From positions 422,865,757 through 422,929,756 of the forward strand of contig NC_081415.1 of assembly GCF_030272615.1 (NCBI RefSeq): 64,000 bases of DNA. The letters run 5' to 3'. The notes under the pieces are model-generated. The model was not told the DNA's origin and searched no databases. It saw nothing but the letters and a program-made list of their open reading frames with translations. The position numbers and the translations under genes are program-made. This document shows, piece after piece, positions 23,529 through 33,276 of this stretch. Position 1 is the stretch's first letter, and each line of letters starts with the position of its first letter. Source of the stretch: Cryptomeria japonica. Lineage: Eukaryota; Streptophyta; Pinopsida; Cupressales; Cupressaceae.

Positions 23529-23871
23529 TAATGTAGTAACATATCTACAAATGACATAATTTTATGTTTGGATTTATTTATGACATGATTTCTATCCACA
23601 CACCCACATACAAAATACTTTGTTTACCTCAATTCCCATATATTTACTAATTTACTCATCATTAATTCACCCTCAATCACACTTTAATAAATTTAACCAT
23701 TTCCTTAAACTTATTATTGTAGCCCTAATGCTCATTTATGAGTGGCTTGGGATTTACATAATTCAATTCCAAAATGTGCAATAATGAAATTGAAATCTAT
23801 TTTTTTAGAATTTAAATTCTAAATCTTGTATACCCTTCTACTAGTTATGATAAATGAACAACACATGTTTA
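23529..23871. repeat. Left part of the duplicated unit of about 430 bp, interrupted by element B
   Basis: This part reads TAATGTAGTAACATATCTAC to ACACATGTTTA and matches 39008-39355. The rest of this copy is found on the other side of B at 38922-39007. Rejoining the halves gives one unit of about 429 bases, directly followed by a second unit (39008-39445). No coding sequence. Confidence 0.8.
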
Positions 23872-24946
23872 TGATGAATAATGATGAACAACAGATACCC
23901 CAACCGGTACTGAGAGGGGGGGGGGTGAATCAGTATAGATAAAAACTCTCCCAACAACTTATCTAGCTAAAGCAATACCAACTGGTTATCACCATTACCG
24001 AACTTAACCATGACAGTACCGGTTAAACATAGTAAGACACCAGACACCATAAACTGATAAGTCTGAACACTTCAGATACGATCAATACTTGACATCAACT
24101 TCACCCATAAACATATGCATGTGGTATACTTAGAAATACCATAACCTTTTAACTCCGCATGCATAATATTTCAACCAAATACTTCATAGACATCACATGA
24201 AAAATGCATAACACATAACACACAAATTTTTCACGTGGAAACCCAAATGGGAAAAACAACAGTGGGGATGAATACCCACAAGCTTGTTTTTGAACTCTTT
24301 TGAAGCTCGCTCTGTTAGGAGCCTAGTCCGATTAAAGACTTTACAATAAGGTTCTGCTAGGAATCGATTTTGTTAGAGACCACCTGGTTAAGGGATGACT
24401 ATATACCCTATTAAAGGTTGAAACCTTGTTAAAGGTTACCTCGCTAGAGGATTTAAATAACTCAATGATCTTGAGTCACTTGGTTACACATTTTACAATA
24501 AGCCTATTAAAGCTACCTAGTAAAGGGATTTTCCATCTGTTGAAATGATTAGAAGACAATAGGAAAAACTTTTGATCTGATAACAACACTAAATGCCAAG
24601 GCATATCCTTTTCATTTCCTCTATTCTGCAATCACACTCTGCAGTTTTCCACTCACTGGTCTGGTAAGTATCTCATCACTCGGATACATACAACATTTGC
24701 CAACAAATTTACAATAACAAACATCATTGACCTTATAGACAACAGATAGGTCGGTAGCATAAACCCTAAACCCTAAGCATCTTAGGTTTACAACATAGGC
24801 GGTCCAATTTTGACCATCCAAACACATTGCATAGAGCTAAGACTACCAACCAGTAGTCACACTAAGTGAAACCCTGACACCGGTTCACTGCATCTCTTCA
24901 TGCCTCTTCATACCGGTTCACCAACTTCTTTCAATCTGCATATCGG
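23872..24946 (-). repeat. 3' LTR of element B, outer part
   Basis: On the plus strand it starts TGATGAATAATGATGAACAA and aligns with 37457 onward. It continues after element C at 32887-32996, where it ends ATATCCAACA. A G-run at about 23914-23924 lies between GTACTGA and TCAGTA arms. Two telomere-like AAACCCTA units near 24765 are LTR sequence and also occur in the other LTR. Confidence 0.92.
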
Positions 24947-26083
24947 TGTTACTACTTATCAAGTTGCCATTAGTTTCATGTCAAAGTTATACTATATACT
25001 CTAGTTGGTTACTACAACCGAAATATTCAGTCGGTATGCACAGTCTAGTCGGTTACAAAAAAAGTAGTCTCAAAACGTAGTATACACCGAGTTGTCTTTC
25101 GAGTATCATTCCATGTCTACCGAGTAGCAAAGATGACACACCGAGTTGATATACACCAAGTTAAACATGTTACCAGATTCATTGAACCTGGACATACATA
25201 TGAAAATGTGTTACAAGATTGAGGAACATATAACCATTATCACATTGGAAATTGCACTTAAAGATTGTGTATGATTTTGAGGTCATCTAACCAATGAAAT
25301 ATCTTGCATGGTTATTCATTCGATAAATCGTATTTGTAAGATCGAAGCAATGAATGGATCACTGACATAAGAGATCTATTTATATAGCATGAGTTAAGAA
25401 TTAGCAGGTGTGTGCACGAGTGTAAGAAGACTGTTATAGAGACATAGAGGTCATCGAGAAGGTTTTCAGAGAACAGTTGAAGAATAGAGTAAACAGAAGG
25501 GTTTACCAAGTTACTATATGGGTTACCGAGGTATGCTATAAGCAAGGTAATCACATTCTAAGCACATAGAATCTGCTATAACATTCCAGATGTAAAGTTG
25601 CAGATATTTTTAATGATTTTATTGTAATATTTTGAAGTTGTAAGAGAAACCTTTAACAGGGTAAAAGACTCTAATCAAGTCTATAAATTGTAAAGCCTCT
25701 AACCAGGTGTGACATTTAGTTTAAGTGTTGTAAAATCCTTTAGCAAGGTAGATCTAACAGATCTTATTACTCCTAACAAGGTAAGCTATCAGAAATAGCT
25801 AAACATGTAGCTCTAACCGAGCACTCTTTATTATTGCAGTAGTGAAGTTGTGGGTGCCATCCCCACCACAGTTTTCTCTCTAACCAAGAGTTTCTGCGTA
25901 ACCAAAATATATGTGTTATGGAGTGAATCATGTATGATTGTTATCTATTTGTTTTAACTTTATATTATGTTACTGCACTATTCGGTTTATGCATAACAGT
26001 AAAGTTCTTATTGAAGAAATTTTTTGAAGTACTGATTCACCCCTCCCCTCTCAGTACATTAGCTTTCCATATTGGGCCTAACA
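24947..26083 (+). repeat. 5' LTR of element C
   Basis: The repeat is 1137 bp, beginning TGTTACTACTTATCAAG and ending TTGGGCCTAACA two bases before the primer site. Near its end, GTACTGA (26029-26035) and TCAGTAC (26051-26057) flank a C-rich loop. GAG-rich ACCGAG words are scattered through U3. Confidence 0.95.
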
Positions 26084-26085
26084 AT

Positions 26086-26097
26086 TGGTATCAGAGC
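26086..26097 (+). promoter_or_regulatory. Primer binding site of element C (initiator Met-tRNA type)
   Basis: TGGTATCAGAGC is the standard plant copia primer site complementary to the 3' end of initiator methionine tRNA. It lies two bases after the LTR. Confidence 0.95.
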
Positions 26098-26145
26098 TTC
26101 AATCTTGGAAAAGGGTTTAACTACCTAAAGAGAAAGATTTTATCA

Positions 26146-27498
26146 ATGGAAGGTTATAAACAATCTCAAAGGATTGTGTATCTGCAAGAAGAACTGGATC
26201 ATGCTAATCAAGTGATTGTAGACATGCAAAGGCAAATGCAAAAATCTCTGAAAGTAAGAAGAAGATTATCTGATGATTTGCAGGACTCTCAAGAGTTAGT
26301 GGAACAAATTGAGACATCATCTGAGAACAGTATATCTAAAGAAACTCAAGAAATAATTGGAGTATTGAAAGAAAAAAAAAAAGCACTGGCTGATCAACTG
26401 AAAGCAATGAAAAGAGAACATGAACATTTCAACACACAAATGACTGAAAATATTGATGCATTGAGGACAACCGAGGATAAAGTAAGAGATCTAGAAAGAG
26501 AGAAACAACAACTTGAAGTCTTAGTATCTGATAAGAATGACGAAATCACAAGGTTGACTGGAATTCAACAAAATCTGTCAGATCAACTAGGTTATGCACA
26601 TCATGAAGCAATTCTGAAAAATGATGAGAATCAAGCATTGAAACTTGAAGTATCAAGGTTGACCGTTGAACTTGAATCAGAGAAGAAATCCAAAGAAACA
26701 CTGAAGAAGAGTTATGAAGCATCAAAGATGTTGGATGAGCAACTGAATACAAGAAGACCCAACAAGGATGCAAGACTCAGTTACAAAGGAAAAGACTCTA
26801 CCGAGAAGGGAATTCATACTACCGAGAGAGGAGAATCATCAAAGCAAGCTGGAAACAAAAATAACATCAAAAGAAAGAAGCCTATTTGTAACTACTGTGG
26901 AAATCAAGGTCACACTACCAACATGTGCCAAATCAAAAAAGCTAAGCAACCGGATGTCACTAAGTCCAATGGTTATTGTTACAATTGCAATAAATATGGT
27001 CACACATCTAATCAATGTAGGACAAAGTTTGTGAACAATTATCAGAAGGCAAAATTCAAAGGGTTTTGTAAAAACTGCAATAGATATGGACATAGTATTG
27101 AGAAGTGTTGGTTTAAGCAAAAGAACTATATGTGGTATGCACACCGAGCAAATGCTAGAGGTTACCGAACTCACACAGATCCTTACCGACAGTATTCTGC
27201 AGTACCATGGGATTACAATACAAGGATATGATGTGAATGTTGTGGAAGATATGGACATATAAGTGCCAACTATTTTATTAGGTTTGGAATGAACAACCGA
27301 AGATCATGGAGAAATCCTAGCATGGCATGTTTTCATTGTCACAAGGTTGGACATTTAGCTGGAGATTGCAGAGATCAACCTAGAAAAGACACTGATGAAA
27401 TAAACAAAAAATTAAAGATGATCTGGAAAAAGAAGGAAATTGTGTCAAATGAAGTAAGCACCTTACCTACCGAGTTATGTGCACCTATTCCATATTAA
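26146..27498 (+). pseudogene. ORF1 of element C: coiled-coil Gag-like protein with five zinc knuckles
   Basis: I chose the ATG at 26146 because it is the first start after the primer site; the frame is open further upstream into the LTR. The first 260 or so codons are Glu/Lys/Gln-rich and heptad-like (VYLQEELDHANQVIVDMQRQ), a probable long coiled coil. Four intact CX2CX4HX4C knuckles follow: CNYCGNQGHTTNMC, CYNCNKYGHTSNQC, CKNCNRYGHSIEKC and CFHCHKVGHLAGDC. A fifth between the last two, CECCGRYGHISANY, has lost its final Cys. A TGA at 27229-27231 interrupts the frame, which then stays open to 27498. The likely role is RNA binding and particle assembly. The coiled-coil N-terminus differs from the usual copia UBN2 Gag seen in B, and five knuckles is unusual. 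Confidence 0.82.
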
Positions 27499-28051
27499 TC
27501 GGTAAAGGTATGAAGGGACTGCATTATCTCAAGGTTAAATCTTAACAAGTTCCTATTTTTATGTACTTAATTCAAAATCTGCATAATTAAGATGTAATAG
27601 TAAAGTTTGAAATTCTATCAAAGTCTTTTAAAGCACTATACAGGAAAACTGTCAAGTCGGTGAATAAAGGAAACCTATCTAGTCGGTGAATGAAGGAAGT
27701 TTGGTTACTCGGTTAAAGCAAAAAAAGGAAAGAAAGTTAAAGTGAACCGAGAAGCATTTAATGTTTTTGACCTAACGCATATGGAGGCCGATAAGGTATA
27801 ATGCGTACTTAAAAGCATTTTCGCGGTCATTTTTCACTTACCAAGTTTTCGAGAGAGCAAAGCAAAGCGAATCCAAGATGATCAAAACCTCCTACAAAGA
27901 AAATTCAAGGTATTTACATCAATCTCAATGCATTGTTAAGCTGATTTACCGATCTTATCTAGTTGCCATTATCTGCTAAGTATAAAGCATCTGTCATTGG
28001 AAAATCCTGAAACCCTAAGGATTCTTTGTTAGCTTTTATCTGAAATATACA
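27499..28051 (+). other. Intergenic spacer between ORF1 and ORF2 of element C
   Basis: The stretch is non-coding. The ORF2 start is in a good plant context, with A at -3 and G at +4 (ACAATGGC). How ORF2 would be expressed is not visible; splicing or an internal promoter are possible. Confidence 0.5.
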
Positions 28052-31000
28052 ATGGCACCTAAGATCCAAGATCCCATTGTTGTCAAGAATGTAGAGAAGC
28101 CCTCACTAAAATACTCTTTGACTCCCAAAGTTACATATGAATCGGATGACAAAACCACCTTTTCACTCATCCCGAATAGAGTGTTGTTAGTCGAAGATGT
28201 GAGATCCTTCACCAAATGTCGTGTTGAAGAACTCAGTCATGTTGAAATTAAAGACACCTATGATGAGTTGTGCACAGATGGTAAATTGAATAGCAAGTAT
28301 GAACACATCAAGATCAAGGGATTAACTGAAGCCCTAACCTATCCCCGTGTGTTCAAACCCCAGTGGGTTAAGTTTGTTGTGAGCAGAGTTCACGATGATT
28401 TCATGTGGCTAGAAGAACAACCATTTAAGATTACCAAGGAGATCATTCATCTGATTACCGGTTACCCCATTTATGATCATGCCCGAGCCCAAAAGATGAT
28501 ATCATAGAAGGAATTGATCAGTTTAACTAGAGTGGAATCAGATTGCAGAGGATTGAAACTGAATAATGTCATTGATGAAGAACTAAAATTTTCTATAAGA
28601 GTAATGGGTTACTGTTTCTTCCAATCAGCAAGGGAAAACAATGTACCCTGTGCAACAGTAGACCTAGCATACAAAATTGTGAAAAAGGGAATGAAAATTG
28701 ATCTATGTGAGGTGTTGTTGAAGAACCTATTTGAGAATCTGAACACCATCAGGAAGCCAAAGAAAAACAACTTGGCAAATACACTAAAGTTTGGATCATT
28801 ACTTGTATGCATGTTTTTCTATTTTGAGAAATTCTTTCCATCAGTCGATAAAGTTATTTGGGAACTACACCGACCAATCACCCATCAGATAAATGACTTC
28901 ATCAAGAAGTTAGGTGATAATTTCAATGATATTATGGATGACTACTTTAGCAAATTTCAAGAGAAAATGCATAACAGATACCGGATTCCACCCCAGCTAG
29001 TAGAGAAATACGAAAATGATATATGTTTTGAAGTTGACATTGATTACTATTATGTGAATGTTGTGGAACCAAGAACTCAATCTTTGTCACCTATGGGATA
29101 CGAGATTGATTTTGACATCACACAACAACAAATTGATGCATTTCTCACATTACTGAGGCATGCTACTGAGCTAAGGTATGGAACCTATGAGGAAGTAAAG
29201 GAAAAGGTAAAGATGAGCATTGTAGTACCCAAAGCTACAAGAAAGGCAACAAAAATGATAAAGGCATTCTCAGAGAAATTCGGAGAAGACTCTTCCTCTA
29301 CACCTATCAAAGGCACCATTGCCATTACCGAAGAGGAATCTGAAGCCCAAGAGGCAGCAATAACACTAAGTACTGAATTTCCTAAGGGCAAAGTATTAAA
29401 GAGAAAGAAACAAGACACATCAAAGGCCTCACTGACTCCACCTCCAAAGCGACCTAACACAAGAGCATCTGCAACCTCACCGAGTAAGAAAACAAAAAGT
29501 GTTACTGCTCCCAAGGTAACAAAGACCTACAAGAAATCTACTCGGAGACTCATTTTGGCAAAAGAGTCTAGTGATACCGAATCAGAGGATGCAAGCAAAT
29601 TTCAGATTGTCAAAAGCAAGAAGGTAAATGTACATAGTGTTGAAAACTTCTGTGCTAATCTGAAAGAATATGGTGGATTTGGTTCATTCAGATATGTAAA
29701 GTATGAAACCAGAAATAATGATGAGAAGAGACAAATTGAAGAAGTTGTCATCTGTACACTTCTAAAATTCCGGTTAGCTCCATTGGAACTAGCAAAGTCA
29801 CTTCCAAATGAACTTTACTTGCATATTGATAATAGGTGGAAGTATGCAATGGACTCGAAGAAACAGATCAGAGAGAGAAGTCTGGTTCATCTATTTCCTG
29901 ACATGTCAGTAGCTGAAATTAAAGAACATTTGACAACCTACAACTCAAAGTTTTTTGTCAAACATAGAGCCTTAAAACTGATGAATGGGCTGTACATTGA
30001 AGTTGAAAATGAGACAAAAGCAAAGTGGCAGGAAATATTTAAAATCAAGGATGCTGGTGAGCAAGCTATAGTTGAAATTATTGATGTCACCGAGCAAGAT
30101 CCTGATGTTACCGAGCAAGACCTTGCTAACACCATACAAATAGATGAAGATGTCATGGATACAGAGGCACCAGAACAGGAAATGATAGAAGGCAATGCAT
30201 TTGTAAAACTTGTATCTAGTGAATCAGTCTTGGAACAAGTTCAACCTTATCCGCTGGTCAAGCAAGTTGTCTCAACCAAAACCCCTCATGACACGGATCA
30301 AGGCACCGAAGGTCTCAAGTCTACAACAGGAGAAGGTACTACTGAAGAACATATATCTCAAGCACCTTCTAGCACTGAGAATGTTGCAACTGAGACACCG
30401 AAGGACACTACAGAGGCTAAAGAAACTGATCAAAGTGTTGCCTCTACTGAGCAACCTACTGAGGGTCATCAAGCCTCACAAGCCATTGTCTTAGTTTCAT
30501 CGGTGAAAGGTAAAGAAAAGAAGATGAAAAAGCATAGTTTTAAAGTTGATTTGTCAAAACCAATCGTGTTGCCCAATGTTGATATATCAAAATTAAAGGG
30601 GCAAGCACTCATTGATTTCGGTGAACTATGCAAAGCAAAGGACGAACAAGAGAAGCAAATGGTTATTCAAAAGAAAAATAAAGTACTTTAGAAGGTGAAA
30701 GCACTCTTAATAGATATGCTACCTAAAGCTACAGTATCCATTGATGCAGCCATCCACATTCAACTGGATGAACTCCTAACAAAGATAGAGACATATGGAG
30801 TAGATGCATCAGAGTATTTGAGCAAACTAAAAGACAAGGAGCTCACTGCAAAAATGATAGAAGAGGTACAGAAAGCTATAGCTATTGGCAAAGTTAAACT
30901 TGTCAAATTTATTGCTGAGTTGACTTCTCAACTCAAGCACATTCTTTATTTATTTCAGAAACTCTACATATTTGCTTTATTCATTAAAGACATTAAAAAT

Positions 31001-31399
31001 AAAATAGAGGCAATTGAGAAAGAGATCACCAATCTCTCAAATAAGTTGACCATAGAGCCAAATTCAGTTCAGAATTTTTATACCAAGCTACAACAACTCA
31101 TGGATCAACAATTGGACTTAAGAAATGAATAACACAAGATCAAGATGGATATAATGACACTTCAGACATTATTCCTTCCTCATCTTTCATCCATCCAAGA
31201 ACAGATCAACTGAGCCACCTCCCTATCTACTACACCAGAGGGAAGCACTCTAGATGGCTTAATATCATTATTGGCTAATATTCAAGCACATAATTCTTTA
31301 ATGGACAGTGTAAAGAATGCACTCTCTGTCGCTCTCACCGAAGCCCGAAGCAAATACAAATCTATTTTTGATCAGTTACCACCCCTGAATGGTAATTAA
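28052..31399 (+). pseudogene. ORF2 of element C: about 1115-codon protein of unknown family
   Basis: A single frame runs from ATG 28052 to TAA 31397-31399. It is interrupted only by TAG 28505-28507, TAG 30689-30691, TAA 31130-31132 and TGA 31211-31213, each one C-to-T step away from a sense codon; no frameshift is needed. N-terminal 400 residues: folded-looking, with FKPQWVKFVVSRVHDDF and FKITKEIIHLITGYPI. About 447-513: basic Lys/Pro/Ser-rich stretch with KRKK, PPPKRP and KKTK, possibly a nuclear signal. About 586-646: conserved block (NELYLHIDNRW...LFPD...FF) shared ungapped with element G. About 670-810: acidic Thr/Glu/Gln-rich. About 880-1100: coiled-coil helices. I cannot name the family. 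An envelope-like or extra ORF of copia elements is a possible but unproven comparison. Confidence 0.75.
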
Positions 31400-31741
31400 G
31401 TTTTGATGTTTGTCAAAAAGGGGGATTAATACAATATTGGGGGAGTGATATAGTATTCAAAATATCAAACAAAAGGAGTATAGTATACAGGGGGAGTATA
31501 TCGAGCAGAGCAAGCAGAGTATCCAAGAGCAGTGAACAAGACAGTAAGCAAAGCACACAAAATAGATCACTGAGCATGCAAAATCAGAGTTTTGTACAAT
31601 ATATCGATAAGGGGAGTATATCTGGATATATTATTTTATTGACTATTGCACATACTGTCAGTATAGTCAAATTTTGCAAGTATATAGATTTTGAGTTATA
31701 ACTTTGAAAGTAGTTTTTTGTCAAACATCTCAACTAATGTC
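31400..31741 (+). other. 3' untranslated part of element C with repeated G-rich boxes
   Basis: Several boxes of the form AAAAAGGGGGATT, TGGGGGAGTGATATAG and AGGGGGAGTATA occur between 31418 and 31620 before the real polypurine tract. They resemble the run of G-rich boxes in the same position of element G (minus strand, 61740-61860). Confidence 0.6.
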
Positions 31742-31753
31742 AAAAGGGGATAT
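31738..31753 (+). promoter_or_regulatory. Polypurine tract of element C
   Basis: TGTCAAAAGGGGATAT directly precedes the TG of the 3' LTR. Confidence 0.85.
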
Positions 31754-32886
31754 TGTTACTACTTATCAAGTTTCCATTAGTTTCATGTCAAAGTTATACT
31801 ATATACTCTAGTCAGTTACTACTACCGAAATATTCAGTCAGTATGCACAGTCTAGTCGGTTACAAAAAAAGTAGTCTCAAAACGTAGTATACACTGAGTT
31901 GTCTACCGAGTATCATTCCATGTCTATCGAGCAAAAAATATGACACACCAAGTTGATATACGAGTTAAAAGTGTTACCAGATTCATTGAACCTGGACATA
32001 CATATGAAAACATGTTACAAGATCGAGGAACATCTAATCGTTATCACATTGGAAATTGCACTTAAAGATTGTGTATGATTTTGAGGTCATCTAACCAATG
32101 AAATATCTTGCATGGTTATTCATTCAATAAATCATATTTGTAAGGTCGAAGCAATGAATGGTTCACCGACATAAGAGATCTATTTATACAACATGAGTTA
32201 AGAATTAGCAGGTGTGTGCACAAGTGTGAGAAGAGTGTTACAAAGACACAGAGGTCATCGAGAAGGTTTTTAGAGAACAGTTGAAGAATAGAGTAAATAG
32301 AAGGGTTTACCGAGTTACTATATGGGTTACCGAGGTATGCTATAAGCAAGGTAATCATATTCTGAGGACATAGAATCTACTATAACATTCCAGATGTAAA
32401 GTTGCAGATATTTGTAATGATTTTATTGTTATATTTTGAAGTTGTAAGAGAAACCTTTAACAGGGTAAAAGACTCTAGTCAAGTCTATAAATTGTAAAGC
32501 CTCTAACTAGGTGTGGCATTTAGTTTAAGTGTTGTAAAATCCTTTAGCAAGGTAGATCTAATAGATCTTATTACTCCTAATAGGGTAAGCTATCAGAAAT
32601 AGCTAAACATGTAGCTCTAACCGAGCACTCTTTATTATTGCAGTAGTGAAGTTGTGGGTGCCATCCCCACCGCAGTTTTTCTCTCTAACCAAGAGTTTCT
32701 GCGTAACCAAAATATGTGTTATGGAGTGAATCATGTATGATTGTTATCTATTTGTTTTAACTTTATATTATGTTATTGCACTATTCAGTTTATGCATAAT
32801 AGTAAAGTTCTTATTGAAGAAAAGTTTTGAAGTACTGATTCACCCCTCCCCTCTCAATACATTAGCTTTCCATATTGGGTTTAACA
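31754..32886 (+). repeat. 3' LTR of element C
   Basis: The repeat is 1133 bp and is colinear with 24947-26083 with scattered substitutions. It ends GGGTTTAACA before the duplicated ACCGG. The right arm of its terminal hairpin has one change (TCAATAC). Confidence 0.95.
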
Positions 32887-32996
32887 ACCGGTTCAATTAC
32901 ACTTATTAACATCAATGACAACATCATATCAACATACCGGTTCATCATATGCCAATGATATCCAACAATCTCCCCATATGCCAACAATATCCAACA
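32887..32996 (-). repeat. 3' LTR of element B, inner part
   Basis: This is a continuation of the split LTR, matching 38800-38916. It ends CCAACAATATCCAACA next to the polypurine tract of B. Confidence 0.92.
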
Positions 32997-33014
32997 ATCT
33001 CCCCCTTTGGCATT
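32997..33014 (-). promoter_or_regulatory. Polypurine tract of element B
   Basis: On the minus strand AATGCCAAAGGGGGAGAT runs directly into the LTR start TGTTGG. The 32-base block spanning this junction is identical in element G at 61655-61686. Confidence 0.9.
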
Positions 33015-33276
33015 GATGGCAATACTCAGTGTAGCATTGCAACTGAAAACCTCATAAACCAGTGCATCTGCATAATCAAATATCTTCTCCTCCATACATC
33101 AGATATCTTCTCCCCCATACATCAGATATCTTCTTCCCCTTTGACAACAATGGCAAAGTGGAGGCACAAGCTTCCAAAATCTACTATGCTACTCCCCCTA
33201 AGGAGTAGCATCCTTCAAAACATCAATCCTGAAAGATTTGTCATTGTAGTACTTGACTGATGCAGAGCACACAACT
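33015..33276 (-). other. 3' untranslated region of element B
   Basis: This is non-coding sequence between the gag-pol stop and the polypurine tract. It repeats the phrase CATACATCAGATATCTTCT twice near 33095-33130. Confidence 0.6.

Larger units (their letters stand above)
24947..32886 (+). mobile_element. Element C: complete non-autonomous copia-type element with two ORFs and no pol
   Basis: The element lies inside the 3' LTR of B. Target duplication is ATCGG (24942-24946) and ACCGG (32887-32891), one mismatch. The LTRs are 24947-26083 and 31754-32886, both starting TGTTACTACTTATCAAG; the left ends CCTAACA and the right ends TTTAACA. The primer site TGGTATCAGAGC is at 26086-26097 and the purine tract AAAAGGGGATAT ends at 31753. 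The 5.67-kb interior encodes a Gag-like protein (26146-27498) and a large unknown ORF2 (28052-31399). I find no protease, RT, RNase H or integrase. It must have relied on proteins made elsewhere. It is younger than B. Confidence 0.94.

Noticed and set aside
24760-24780. Telomere-like AAACCCTAAACCCTAA
   Set aside because: Only two units, and the same words occur at the equivalent place in the other LTR of element B (near 38345), so they are LTR sequence and not telomere.
29185-29514. Minus-strand ORF inside ORF2 of element C
   Set aside because: It is antisense to the conserved ORF2 frame and has no motif of its own.
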